This document shows, one piece after another, positions 22,547 through 31,927 of a stretch of 64,000 bases of DNA (its first letter is position 1; each line of letters begins with the position of its first letter). The DNA is from Allotamlana fucoidanivorans. Its GTDB lineage: Bacteria; Bacteroidota; Bacteroidia; Flavobacteriales; Flavobacteriaceae. The notes under the pieces are model-generated. The model was given only the letters and a program-made list of their open reading frames with translations. It did not search any database and was not told the origin of the DNA. Location of the stretch: assembly GCF_045788535.1 (NCBI RefSeq), contig NZ_CP074074.1:3782001-3846000 (forward strand), read 5' to 3'. Made by a program: the position numbers and the translations under genes.

Positions 22547-23458
22547 ATGGTAGATATCACACATAAAGTAACAACATTAAGAACGGCCGTAGCACAGGCT
22601 ATTGTTAAAGTAAGCAAACCTGATACAATAAAGGCTATTGAAACTGACACCGTTCCAAAAGGAAATGTATTAGCTATGAGTAAGGCGGCAGGATTATTGG
22701 GAGTAAAACGTACGCCTGATATTTTACCCGATTGTCACCCCCTACCTATTGAATATACCAGCGTTTCCTATGAATTTGATGGTTTGAACATCAAGATTCT
22801 ATTCACGGTGAAAACTATCTACAAAACAGGGGTTGAAGTTGAAGCTATGCATGGCGCTAGTGTGGTTGCACTAAATATGTACGACATGTTAAAGCCCATT
22901 GATAAAGGCATTGAAATACACGATATTAAATTACTCAATAAAAAAGGCGGTAAATCTGATTTTAGAGATAAGTTTAGAAAAGATTTGAACGCCGCAGTTG
23001 TGGTTTGCAGCGATACTATTTCGGCAGGTCACAAAGAAGACAAAGCAGGGAAAGCGATAATTAACAAACTGGAATCATGCGATGTGACTATTGCAGAATA
23101 TGTCATCATTCCTGATGAAGCCCATGTCATTCAACAAAAGGCTAGGTCTTATCAAGAACAAGGTATTGACATGGTTATCTATACAGGGGGCACAGGCCTT
23201 TCGTGTAGAGATGTAACCCCCGAAGCCCTGTTGCCTATTTTAGAACGACGTATTCCTGGTATTGAAGAAGCCATTAGAAACTACGGCCAAGAACGCACGC
23301 CATTTTCAATGTTATCAAGAAGCGTTGCTGGAACCATTGCAGACACCTTAATACTTGCTCTACCAGGTTCTACTAATGGTGCCAAAGAGTCTATGGATGC
23401 TATATTCCCTGGAGTTTTACATAGTTTTAGAATTTTAAAAGGAGCTAGACACGATTGA
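22547..23458 (+). CDS. moaCB: MoaC-MoaB/MogA bifunctional fusion
   Basis: A 303-residue two-domain protein. Residues 1-145 are MoaC (VDITHKVTTLRTAVAQ, LLPDCHPLPIEY-like ILPDCHPLPIEYTSV, KTGVEVEAMHGASVVALNMYDM), which makes cyclic pyranopterin monophosphate with MoaA. Residues 150-303 are a MoaB/MogA domain (AVVVCSDTISAGHKEDKAG, IYTGGTGLSCRDVTPEAL, LALPGSTNGAKESM) that adenylylates molybdopterin before MoeA. The natural fusion joins an early and a late pathway step. It starts 34 bp after the broken four-helix-bundle gene. Confidence 0.93.
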   Translation: MVDITHKVTTLRTAVAQAIVKVSKPDTIKAIETDTVPKGNVLAMSKAAGLLGVKRTPDILPDCHPLPIEYTSVSYEFDGLNIKILFTVKTIYKTGVEVEAMHGASVVALNMYDMLKPIDKGIEIHDIKLLNKKGGKSDFRDKFRKDLNAAVVVCSDTISAGHKEDKAGKAIINKLESCDVTIAEYVIIPDEAHVIQQKARSYQEQGIDMVIYTGGTGLSCRDVTPEALLPILERRIPGIEEAIRNYGQERTPFSMLSRSVAGTIADTLILALPGSTNGAKESMDAIFPGVLHSFRILKGARHD

Positions 23459-23464
23459 TAATTT

Positions 23465-23499
23465 GGTTAATGGTTATTAGTTATTGGTTATTGGTTTTA
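23465..23499 (+). repeat. Short tandem GGTTATT-type repeat before moaA
   Basis: The moaCB-moaA gap is made of imperfect repeats of GGTTATTG/GGTTATTA (five partial units). It is low-complexity DNA; no ORF or hairpin of note is seen. It resembles the AT-rich repeat before the four-helix-bundle gene 1.3 kb upstream. Confidence 0.45.
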
Positions 23500-23512
23500 G
23501 TTGAAAAATAAA

Positions 23513-24520
23513 ATGAAGAAAAATTTAAACATATTAAAAGACAGGTTTGACAGACAGCATACGTATCTGCGCATATCGCTTACAGAAAGGTGCAATTTAC
23601 GCTGTACCTATTGCATGCCTACCGAAGGGGTACAGCTTTCTCCTAAAAGCCATTTAATGACCTATGAAGAAATCTATAGTATAGCCAAAACCTTTGTTCA
23701 ACATGGTGTTACCAAAATTAGACTTACTGGAGGTGAACCTCTTATCAGAAAAGACATTCCCGTAATTTTAGAAAAATTAGCCACACTCCCTGTAGAGCTT
23801 TCTATTACCTCAAACGCCGTAATTATTGATAAGTTTATTGATATTTTAAAAACTCATAGGGTTAAAAAAATCAATGTAAGCTTAGATTCTTTAGATAAGG
23901 AGAAATTTAAGCATATTACCAGAAGACAAGAGTTTCAAAAAGTGTATAACAACATTTTATTACTAGTTAAAGAAGGTTTTAAAGTAAAAGTAAATGCGGT
24001 ACTTATTAAGGATTTTAACGACAATGAGATTATCGATTTTATTAAATTGACGAAAGACTTACCTATTTCTATGCGCTTTATAGAGTTTATGCCGTTTGAT
24101 GGCAACAAATGGGATATGAGCAAAATGGTTTCTTATGCTGATGTTATGAATCAAGTAAATACAGCCTTTACTCAAGATCAAATAGAACGTTTAAAAGATG
24201 CTCCTAACGATACGGCTAAGAACTACAAAATAAAAGATTACCAAGGAAGTTTTGCCATTATTAGCTCGGTAACCAATCCGTTTTGTGATTCATGCAACAG
24301 ATTACGGCTTACCGCGAACGGGCAATTAAAAAACTGCCTATTCTCCTCTACTGAATCTGATTTGTTAACCACACTTAGAGCAGGAAAATCTATTGAACCT
24401 ATTATTCAAAAAGCGGTGCTTGCCAAGCAGAAGATGAGAGGCGGCATGAATACTTTAAAGAAACTTCAGGAACCAAAATTTCATACCCAAAACAGAAATA
24501 TGACGACGATTGGGGGTTAA
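23513..24520 (+). CDS. moaA: GTP 3',8-cyclase MoaA
   Basis: A 335-residue radical-SAM enzyme that begins cofactor synthesis from GTP. The N-terminal cluster is CNLRCTYCMP, the GGEP motif is RLTGGEPLIRKD, and the C-terminal cluster set is CDSCNRLRL with NCLF. The protein ends in IGG, the Gly-Gly tail needed for activity. I use ATG 23513; a TTG four codons upstream at 23501 is less likely because it follows the repeat directly. Last gene of the cofactor operon. Confidence 0.94.
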   Translation: MKKNLNILKDRFDRQHTYLRISLTERCNLRCTYCMPTEGVQLSPKSHLMTYEEIYSIAKTFVQHGVTKIRLTGGEPLIRKDIPVILEKLATLPVELSITSNAVIIDKFIDILKTHRVKKINVSLDSLDKEKFKHITRRQEFQKVYNNILLLVKEGFKVKVNAVLIKDFNDNEIIDFIKLTKDLPISMRFIEFMPFDGNKWDMSKMVSYADVMNQVNTAFTQDQIERLKDAPNDTAKNYKIKDYQGSFAIISSVTNPFCDSCNRLRLTANGQLKNCLFSSTESDLLTTLRAGKSIEPIIQKAVLAKQKMRGGMNTLKKLQEPKFHTQNRNMTTIGG

Positions 24521-24561
24521 ATTCATGGTTTTTATTACATTTAGATTTAGAAAAGTTGACC

Positions 24562-25425
24562 ATGACGCTTAATGTATTTGATTTTTTTAAGGACAATCCT
24601 AAGTACAATAAACTTATAGGAAATGACTATATGTTTGTTGAATATAAATGCCCTATTGACGTTGAGCAATTTAAACTTTGGACAGACATCCCTTTTATAA
24701 CTTATGTTATTAGTGGTAAAAAGGACTGGACTTCTGTGAATAAAACATATCCTCTACATTCTGGTGATGCGCTTTTTTTAAGAAAAGGTGTATATAATAC
24801 AAAACAATATTTTGAAGAAGATTACTGCACCATAGTATTTTTTATAACCGAAGATTTTATCCGAAAATTTATTTCGAGCAACGAAAACCTTATTAAAAAA
24901 CCTTCTATCAGCAACGAAAACTCCCAAGTTTTTCCTATTGATGTTACAGATTCTTTAAACACTTTGTTTTTAAGTGTTTTTAATTACTTCAATATGGGTG
25001 GGGACATTCCAAAGGAATTGGTAGAAATAAAGTTTAATGAACTTCTTTTTAATATTGCACTCAACCCTTTAAATAAAGATTTGGTTACTTACTTTCATTC
25101 CTTAAAAAATATTGACAAAGCCAATATGTATGAGGTGATGATAAAGCATTTTCATAACGACTTACAACTGGATGAATTTGCCCGACTATCCGGACGAAGT
25201 CTCTCCTCTTTCAAAAGAGATTTTAAAGCACTTTTTAATGAAACTCCTGGCAAATGGCTTGCAGAAAAACGATTAGAATATGCTAAAACCTTATTACAAA
25301 ACCCTAAGTTAAACATCAACGATATCTGTTATGAAAGTGGCTTTAAAAATACGTCTCATTTTAATAAGAGTTTTAAGCAGAAATATGGTGCACCTCCTTA
25401 TCAATTTAGAAAAAGCATGAACTAG
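24562..25425 (+). CDS. AraC-family transcription regulator
   Basis: A 287-residue protein with an N-terminal cupin-like sensing domain (about 20-150: PLHSGDALFLRKGVYN) and a C-terminal AraC double helix-turn-helix (about 190-287: DLQLDEFARLSGRSLSSFKRDF and ICYESGFKNTSHFNKSFKQKYG). The domain layout recalls the ExsA-like group. The start is ATG 24562, with a TTG two codons earlier also possible. It precedes the MddA-like gene by 100 bp and may control it or the adjacent cofactor operon. The ligand is unknown. Confidence 0.87.
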   Translation: MTLNVFDFFKDNPKYNKLIGNDYMFVEYKCPIDVEQFKLWTDIPFITYVISGKKDWTSVNKTYPLHSGDALFLRKGVYNTKQYFEEDYCTIVFFITEDFIRKFISSNENLIKKPSISNENSQVFPIDVTDSLNTLFLSVFNYFNMGGDIPKELVEIKFNELLFNIALNPLNKDLVTYFHSLKNIDKANMYEVMIKHFHNDLQLDEFARLSGRSLSSFKRDFKALFNETPGKWLAEKRLEYAKTLLQNPKLNINDICYESGFKNTSHFNKSFKQKYGAPPYQFRKSMN

Positions 25426-25527
25426 TTTTATAGCGTTGAACTTTAAAACAAACTTTTTGAACTTTTAAGAAAATCTTAGCCAAGCGTTTAGAAATACTTT
25501 TGACATATAACTTAAAACCAATATGTC

Positions 25528-26256
25528 ATGAAAAAAGTATTTATGTTTTTGTATTCCATTGTTGCTTACTTAATAGGCTTTGCCTCTTTACTCTTATGGA
25601 TTCTTTCTGTAAGTCACTTAGTTCCTGAAATCTCCATTGACCAAACACCAACTAAACCGTTGTTTTATGCCTTGATAAAAAACATGGCTCTTGTATCTCT
25701 ATTTGGACTTCAGCATAGTATTATGGCAAGGCAATCATTTAAAACCCTATTTGCTAAATATTTCCCGAAACCTATAGAACGAAGTACCTATGTACTTATT
25801 TCTGGTGTATTATTAATGCTTTTAGTATTTCAATGGGAACCTATGGGTGGCAGTATATGGAGTTTTGAAAAAGATCAAACCTTATATTATATTGCTTATG
25901 TATTATTCTTCGCTGGGTGGATTATCTTATTTATAAGTACTTTTTTAATCAATCATTTTGATTTGTTTGGTCTTAGACAAACCTATCTTGAGCTCATCAA
26001 TAAACCTTATACCAAATTACAATTTAAAGTGGTTTCTTTTTATAAGCACGTACGTCACCCGTTATATTTTGGTGGTATCATTGGCTTGTGGGCCACACCA
26101 ACCATGACCGTAACACATCTTATTTTCGCATTAAGCCTCACCGCTTATTTCATTATTGGAACTTTATTTGAGGAACGCGACTTAAAAGAGGAATTTGGAC
26201 AAACATATACAGACTATCAATCTAAAACTGGTATGCTTATACCTTTTACAAAATAA
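25528..26256 (+). CDS. mddA: MddA-like methanethiol S-methyltransferase (isoprenylcysteine methyltransferase family)
   Basis: A 242-residue membrane methyltransferase. Family landmarks are LQHSIMARQSFK, NHFDLFGLRQTYLEL, YKHVRHPLYFGGIIGLWATP and the C-terminal EERDLKEEFG with YTDYQSKTGMLIP, arranged as in MddA, which converts methanethiol to dimethylsulfide. It has six or so hydrophobic segments. The assignment to MddA rather than another NnrU-like protein rests on these motifs. Given the sulfur-related genes upstream, disposal of methanethiol would fit, but it may be unrelated to them. Confidence 0.72.
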   Translation: MKKVFMFLYSIVAYLIGFASLLLWILSVSHLVPEISIDQTPTKPLFYALIKNMALVSLFGLQHSIMARQSFKTLFAKYFPKPIERSTYVLISGVLLMLLVFQWEPMGGSIWSFEKDQTLYYIAYVLFFAGWIILFISTFLINHFDLFGLRQTYLELINKPYTKLQFKVVSFYKHVRHPLYFGGIIGLWATPTMTVTHLIFALSLTAYFIIGTLFEERDLKEEFGQTYTDYQSKTGMLIPFTK

Positions 26257-26277
26257 ATAACTTAAAATATATTAGTC

Positions 26278-26805
26278 ATGAAACACATACTCATAACCCT
26301 ATGCTTTGCAACAGTATGGATTACAAATGCACAAAATCATGCCATTGCCCATGTTAGTACCTCTGAGCACATTGATTTACTCAAAACAAAAGCAAAGCGC
26401 ACAACAGCGCATCACTCAAATCATTATTTTTATAGTATAGCTAGTGTTAATTCTTCAAAACCAGTAAAGCAGCTTCAAAATAAGATTATTGATTTCAATA
26501 TAAGAACAACGCACGTCTTTGATAATTCAGAAGAGGCAACTTACGATATTCGTTTTAAAAACAGCAACGGTATAGCCTTAGTGACTTATAATAACGAAGG
26601 GATTCTAATTGCTTCAAAAGAAGTATATAAAAATATCAGTACACCACTTCCTATCAGAAAATTGATTTCTCAAGCATATCCACTATGGAACATTAAAAGT
26701 ACCTTGTATACCGTACGCTACAATAAGCACCAACCATCTGCCAAATGCTTTACAGCAGTGGTAACAAAGGGCGATTTAAAAAAGACGATAAGCTTTAACT
26801 TATAA
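26278..26805 (+). CDS. Secreted protein of unknown function
   Basis: A 175-residue protein with a clear signal peptide (MKHILITLCFATVWITNAQ). The remainder has no recognised domain; it is polar, with a central segment THVFDNSEEATYDIRF and a basic C-terminal part ending in SFNL. It may be a small beta-rich periplasmic protein, similar in style to PepSY-like or beta-lactamase-inhibitor-like proteins of Bacteroidota (the segments YDIRFKN, GIALVTYNNEGILI fit a short repeated beta pattern). It follows mddA by 21 bp and is bounded by a terminator. Confidence 0.65.
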   Translation: MKHILITLCFATVWITNAQNHAIAHVSTSEHIDLLKTKAKRTTAHHSNHYFYSIASVNSSKPVKQLQNKIIDFNIRTTHVFDNSEEATYDIRFKNSNGIALVTYNNEGILIASKEVYKNISTPLPIRKLISQAYPLWNIKSTLYTVRYNKHQPSAKCFTAVVTKGDLKKTISFNL

Positions 26806-26817
26806 ATTCACCTTTAT

Positions 26818-26850
26818 AAAAATGGCTGTGTTCACACACAGCTATTTTTT
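26818..26850. terminator. Bidirectional terminator between convergent genes
   Basis: GCTGTGT and ACACAGC enclose a TCAC loop and are extended by A-T pairs; T runs flank both sides. It lies 13 bp after the secreted-protein stop and reaches the stop of the rubredoxin-type gene on the other strand. Confidence 0.85.
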
Positions 26851-28282
26851 ATTGTTTTACCAAAACCTTTTTTTTAAAATTGCCTTTAGGTGCTTCGCAA
26901 AGCGAACATTCATACGTTTCTGGCAACTCTTCAAAAGGTGTATTAGGAGGAATATTTTGAGTAATATCTCCGTAATTTTCATTATACACGGTTAAGCAGT
27001 CTGAACATTGGTACACTTCCTCCTCAAATGCTTCTTTTTCTACCAGTTGTACTTCTTCCTCTTCTCGCTCTGTACCTAATTGTTCAAAGTATAACTGACT
27101 AAGTTCCATTAACAACCCAGGTAATTCCACCTTATCAACATCTTGAACATGCATGATATATTTTCGGGTATTAGGATCAAAGTTTTTAGCGTAAAGCAAA
27201 TTATAGGTATCTCTCACTTTAAAACCTCCTTTTAACTCAGGCTGTCTGTTTTTTTCTATAACTATAGACGTAAAATTATAGGTATCGCTATCATAACTGG
27301 TTATACCAAAAGTTAAGCCATACGTACTAATATCGTTTTGATCAAAGTTTGTTACCAAGTATTTTTTTAAACTTAATGCATCTTTATCATTTACAGGAAC
27401 ATGCCAGTTCATTTCTAACATAGAATGACGCACATTAATACCAAACTTACCAAGCAGTTTCTCCCACTGTAACTTTGATTTTAAAGGAATTCCTTTCACG
27501 ATAAACGATTTCCATGGTGTAATGGAAATTTTTCCTATTTTATTTTCTGAACACAACTCACACATGGCCTTTAAAAAGGGAATATCATAACGATTATTTC
27601 TCCAATACAGGCCTAACCAATACCTATCAGTTCCAATTCTGTTCATACCTTCGTAATAAGGAAAAGGATAAAATGGCACTTCTAAAGGCTTGTCTACCGT
27701 TCTGTTATTGGTATCGATAGCATCACTCACCAAATCAAAAACCATTTCAATAGTTTCGGGTTCTTCAATAAGAATGTTTTCAATAGCCTTTTCTATTTTA
27801 TTCATGTCCCAGCTGTAAATTAACGCTGGATACATTTTGGTTTTATCCCAACCGGGAAGTCTTACATACAAATACCAGTAATCTTCATGCTCTGAAGCTA
27901 TAAAATTAACATTACCTGTAAATAACGGTACCAAACGCTGCTTGGGGTCTGTAACATTAATTCGAAGTTTAGGATGATGTTTAAACTGCTCTAAAACATA
28001 TAAATATTTGTCACTTGTAAGCCATGAGGTACTTGCTAAAATTTCAGCAGAAACGTATGAGGATGAAATATTTTCAACACCATCTTGTTTAGGCTTTACA
28101 AAACTAATTTTATCAAACTGGGAAAATTTACTTTCATCTATTTCCTCTGGAAAAATAATATCTTGTCTTGATCCAAAAGAAATAGAGTCTAAACCTAAAT
28201 GTTCAGCAGCTTCACAAATATATTTCAATTCTCCTGGTGATAATACACCGCCGTTAATCATTAATCTATATGGCTCTACCAT
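26849..28282 (-). CDS. NirA-like scaffold fused to rubredoxin, partner of NasA
   Basis: A 477-residue protein. The first about 400 residues resemble the ferredoxin-nitrite/sulfite reductase fold (MINGGVLSPGELKYICEAA at the start, PFPYYEGMNRIGTDRYWLG in the middle). The siroheme/[4Fe-4S] ligand pattern C-x5-C...C-x3-C is absent, so it is not an active nitrite reductase. The C-terminus is a rubredoxin domain: YQCSDCLTVY and YECSLCEAP give the four iron ligands. It is translationally coupled to nasA (the stop and start share a base in TAATG). The likely role is electron transfer to or docking with the assimilatory nitrate reductase. Confidence 0.8.
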   Translation of the reverse strand: MVEPYRLMINGGVLSPGELKYICEAAEHLGLDSISFGSRQDIIFPEEIDESKFSQFDKISFVKPKQDGVENISSSYVSAEILASTSWLTSDKYLYVLEQFKHHPKLRINVTDPKQRLVPLFTGNVNFIASEHEDYWYLYVRLPGWDKTKMYPALIYSWDMNKIEKAIENILIEEPETIEMVFDLVSDAIDTNNRTVDKPLEVPFYPFPYYEGMNRIGTDRYWLGLYWRNNRYDIPFLKAMCELCSENKIGKISITPWKSFIVKGIPLKSKLQWEKLLGKFGINVRHSMLEMNWHVPVNDKDALSLKKYLVTNFDQNDISTYGLTFGITSYDSDTYNFTSIVIEKNRQPELKGGFKVRDTYNLLYAKNFDPNTRKYIMHVQDVDKVELPGLLMELSQLYFEQLGTEREEEEVQLVEKEAFEEEVYQCSDCLTVYNENYGDITQNIPPNTPFEELPETYECSLCEAPKGNFKKKVLVKQ

Positions 28283-31200
28283 TACGCTAATACTTTTGAA
28301 TTATGAAGAATTTCTCTCACTTCTGTTTTACAACTACCACAACCTAAGCCTGCTCCTGTTTTATTACAAAGTTCTGTAAAATCTGTGCAACCTTTTGCTA
28401 TAGCATCTTGAATATTGCCTTCTCCAACTTGACTACACGAACATACCAACTTACCTAAAACTGGCGTGTCATTTGATGCGCCTCTAAGTAATTTATCTCT
28501 TTTGTCAGCCATTTCAATCTTGCTCTCAATCATGGTTTTAAATTCGGCAAATTCATTTTTATCACCCATTAAAACAGCTCCTAGCAATAAATCATCTTTT
28601 ACAATGCATTTTTTATAATAACGCTTTTTGATATCTGTAAAGATAATTTCTTCATAGCTATCATCATGCTCTGGCACATTAATATCCCCTATACTACACA
28701 AACTTAAATCATTGAACTTAAGTATGTTCATTAAAACAGAACCATTATAAGCTACACTAATATCTCCAGCAATAAAATTGGCCAGTATATTAGCTTGTTC
28801 TTCAGCTGCCGATGTAATTCCGAAGAGTTGATTGTTAAACTCTGCTATTTCTCCAATGGCAAAAATATCTGGATGTGATGATTGTAAATGCTGATTTACA
28901 ACAACCCCTCTTCTGCAAGAAATACCATTCTCTCTGGCTATTTCAACATTGGGAATGGTTCCAATAGCATAAACAATAGCGTTGGCCGTGATGAATTTTC
29001 CACTTTTTAGTGTGATGTTTAATTCACCTGTTTCATCATCGTCAAATACGGTACTTACCTCATTATCAAAATAAATTTGAATACCACGTTCTTGAACATC
29101 TAAGGCTAGCAACTTACTCGATATCTTATCTAACTGACGCTCCATTAAGCGTGAAGCTCTTTGAACAATGGTGATCTTAGCATTTTTGTGCTTCATAGCA
29201 GCAGCTAATTCTAAGCCCAATAAACCACCTCCAACAATAACTACATGTTGCTCTTCTGGAGGCAAACCTGTAGCATCTAAATACGCCTTGAAATCGTCTG
29301 CATCTTTTTTATTACGCATGGTAAAGCGTCCTGGTAAATCAATTTGAACATCACTAGGAATAAACGCTCTACTGCCTGTTGCCAATATCAATTTATCAAA
29401 ACTGTGATTTTCATTATTAGTATCAGTTACTACTTTACTAACCTTATCAATCTTTGATATGGATGTTTCTGGATGCAGATGAATATTTAACTTACCCAGT
29501 TCTTTCTCTTTAATCTTTAATAATTGTTCCCAAGTTAATTCTTCGGTTACATATTCAGGAAGTAACACCCTATTGTAAAAAAGATTGGGTTCTTTAGAAA
29601 ACACATGAATTTCATCAGCCTGATTGTATTCCCTGTAATTTTGAACAAACCTAAATGCCGCAGCACCAGCACCTACAATAATGATTTTTTCAACTTTCTT
29701 TTTGTATTTTGATACTGAAACTCTGGTAAACTTAAAATCGGGTTCTTTAGAAGTTGGATCTACATGCGTATTTGTTAAGTTATTGGCTCTGTTTAAATTA
29801 CTTTGCAATTGTTTTCCCCAGTGCATAGGCAAAAACACAACGCCTTTTTTTATATTTTCTGTAACATTAGCACGCACGCGTACTACTCCATTTTCTCCTT
29901 TAATCTCTACAATATCACCGTCTTCAATCTTATATAAATAAGCATCAATAGGGTTTATTTCTAAAACGGGCTTAGGGTAATGGGTTTTTAATCGTGATAC
30001 TTTACCGGTTTTTGTCATAGTATGCCATTGGTCTCTAACACGACCAGTGGTTAATATCAACGGAAAATCAGAATTTGGCTGTACTGATGTATTATATGTT
30101 TTACTTGGAACATTGAACTGTGCTTTTCCTGAAGGCGTATAGAATTTTTTATCTTCAAACAATCGGGCTGTTCCTTGATGTCTGTACTCTGGTACTGGCC
30201 ATTGAAAAGTGCCTTCATTTTTCAGTCTGTCATAGTTGAGAAAAGACACGTCAATATTAGTTCCTTTGGTCATAGAAGCATACTCGTCATAAATCTCACT
30301 GGCATTATTAAAATTAAAACCTCTGTAGCCCATGCGCTCTGCAAAATCACAGAATATTTCTACATCGGGTCTAGCTTCGCCCGGCGCTTCTATCTCTTTT
30401 GGTAAATATGAAATCCGTCTTTCAGAATTTGTCATGGTACCTTCTTTCTCTAACCATGCGGCTGCAGGCAACACCAAATCGGCAAAATGCACCGTATCAG
30501 ATTTATAAGAAATATCCTGAACCACTACAAACTTGGCATTCTTCATGGCTTTTTCAATACGGTTTGAATTTGGCAAACTAACCAACGGATTGGTGCAGGC
30601 TATCCAAACCGCTTTCAGTTTTCCACTTTCAAGGGCATCAAACATTTCAGTTGCTGTTAAGCCTGGTTTCGGATTTATTTTTCCTACTCCCCAAAACTGC
30701 GCTACTTCTCGGCGGTGTTCTTCATTCATCAAATCTTTGTGAACGGCTAATAAATTAGCCATGCCGCCTACTTCTCTACCTCCCATAGCATTGGGTTGTC
30801 CTGTAAGTGAGAACGGTCCTGAACCTGGTTTACCTACTTGACCTGTGATTAATGAAAGGTTTAATAAGGATACATTTTTATCTGTACCCACCACACTTTG
30901 ATTTAATCCCATGGCCCACATACTGATAAAGCCTTTAGAAAGCCCAATATATTTTGCAGCCTTTTTAATATCATCTTCTGAAACGCCACATTGTTTGGAA
31001 GCTTCTTTTAAAGATGTAGATAAAATTAAACTTTTATACTCTTGAAAACCATCTGTATATTTTGAAATAAAACCTTCATCAATCAATCCGCTTTTGTATA
31101 AACAACGGCCAATGGCATTGTATAAAATAACATCGGTTCCTGGAAGTAATTGTAAGTGCAAATCTGCAAAATTCGCTGTATCAGTTTTTCTAGGATCTAC

Positions 31201-31803
31201 AACTATTATTTTTACATGAGGGTTTTCTTCTTTATGTTTTTCAAGCCTTCTGAATAATATAGGATGACACCATGCTGGATTTGCTCCAGTAATTAAAAAC
31301 GTGTCTGCCAATTCGATATCGGCGTATGAAATGGGAACACTATCTTCTCCAAAGGTTTTTTTATAGCCCACCACAGCAGAACTCATACAAAGTCTGGAAT
31401 TGGTGTCAATATTATTAGTACCAATAAAACCTTTGGTTAGCTTGTTGGCTATATAGTATTCTTCGGTTAAACTTTGTCCTGACACGTAAAAACCAACGCT
31501 ATCTGGCCCATGCTTTTTTATGATCGATTTAAAAACACTTGCAGCCCTATCTAAAGCATCATCCCAACTCACGCGCTCTCTAGGATGTGATCTGCTCCAA
31601 CGCATTTCAGGGTATAAAATTCTATCTGAAGTATCATTAGCCACATAATGCAAGTTCATACCTTTTGAACATAACATCCCTTTGTTAACCGGGTGGTCTT
31701 TATCGCCCTCAACAAAAACCTTATTATTATTGTCTTTTTTTACAATAATTCCGCAGCCAACTCCGCAATAAGAACACGTTGTTTTTACTTCACTTTTAAT
31801 CAT
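28282..31803 (-). CDS. nasA: Assimilatory nitrate reductase NasA fused to FAD oxidoreductase and BFD domains
   Basis: A 1173-residue cytoplasmic protein without signal peptide. Residues 1-680 are a Mo-bisMGD nitrate reductase: cluster ligands C10, C13, C17, C45 and molybdenum ligand Cys139 (NSRLCMSSAVVG). Residues about 690-1090 are a pyridine-nucleotide-disulfide-type FAD domain (IIIVGAGAAAFRFVQN, GGGLLGLELAAAMKHKN) as in NirB. Residues 1118-1170 are a bacterioferritin-associated-ferredoxin [2Fe-2S] domain (LVCSCSQVGEGNIQ, GAGLGCGSCKTEV). Such a fusion could accept NAD(P)H electrons directly. It pairs with the rubredoxin-type protein downstream and the NarK-type transporter upstream. A TAAGTA half site lies before its start. 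Confidence 0.93.
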   Translation of the reverse strand: MIKSEVKTTCSYCGVGCGIIVKKDNNNKVFVEGDKDHPVNKGMLCSKGMNLHYVANDTSDRILYPEMRWSRSHPRERVSWDDALDRAASVFKSIIKKHGPDSVGFYVSGQSLTEEYYIANKLTKGFIGTNNIDTNSRLCMSSAVVGYKKTFGEDSVPISYADIELADTFLITGANPAWCHPILFRRLEKHKEENPHVKIIVVDPRKTDTANFADLHLQLLPGTDVILYNAIGRCLYKSGLIDEGFISKYTDGFQEYKSLILSTSLKEASKQCGVSEDDIKKAAKYIGLSKGFISMWAMGLNQSVVGTDKNVSLLNLSLITGQVGKPGSGPFSLTGQPNAMGGREVGGMANLLAVHKDLMNEEHRREVAQFWGVGKINPKPGLTATEMFDALESGKLKAVWIACTNPLVSLPNSNRIEKAMKNAKFVVVQDISYKSDTVHFADLVLPAAAWLEKEGTMTNSERRISYLPKEIEAPGEARPDVEIFCDFAERMGYRGFNFNNASEIYDEYASMTKGTNIDVSFLNYDRLKNEGTFQWPVPEYRHQGTARLFEDKKFYTPSGKAQFNVPSKTYNTSVQPNSDFPLILTTGRVRDQWHTMTKTGKVSRLKTHYPKPVLEINPIDAYLYKIEDGDIVEIKGENGVVRVRANVTENIKKGVVFLPMHWGKQLQSNLNRANNLTNTHVDPTSKEPDFKFTRVSVSKYKKKVEKIIIVGAGAAAFRFVQNYREYNQADEIHVFSKEPNLFYNRVLLPEYVTEELTWEQLLKIKEKELGKLNIHLHPETSISKIDKVSKVVTDTNNENHSFDKLILATGSRAFIPSDVQIDLPGRFTMRNKKDADDFKAYLDATGLPPEEQHVVIVGGGLLGLELAAAMKHKNAKITIVQRASRLMERQLDKISSKLLALDVQERGIQIYFDNEVSTVFDDDETGELNITLKSGKFITANAIVYAIGTIPNVEIARENGISCRRGVVVNQHLQSSHPDIFAIGEIAEFNNQLFGITSAAEEQANILANFIAGDISVAYNGSVLMNILKFNDLSLCSIGDINVPEHDDSYEEIIFTDIKKRYYKKCIVKDDLLLGAVLMGDKNEFAEFKTMIESKIEMADKRDKLLRGASNDTPVLGKLVCSCSQVGEGNIQDAIAKGCTDFTELCNKTGAGLGCGSCKTEVREILHNSKVLA

Positions 31804-31927
31804 TCAGACAAACTTTTATACTAAGTAATACAATATTATAACGAGAAACAAATGGTTCATTCATTATTCTGAATACTATAAAATTGATTCTCTATTTTCC
31901 AGATTTAATAAAAATCAATGTTTAAAT

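Noticed and set aside
22132..23499. CRISPR array or mobile element from the short repeats
   Set aside because: The repeats are 12 bp or shorter with no unique spacers and no cas or transposase gene nearby.
26849..28282. Ferredoxin-nitrite reductase NirA
   Set aside because: Siroheme and [4Fe-4S] ligand cysteines are missing; only the fold signature and a rubredoxin domain are present.
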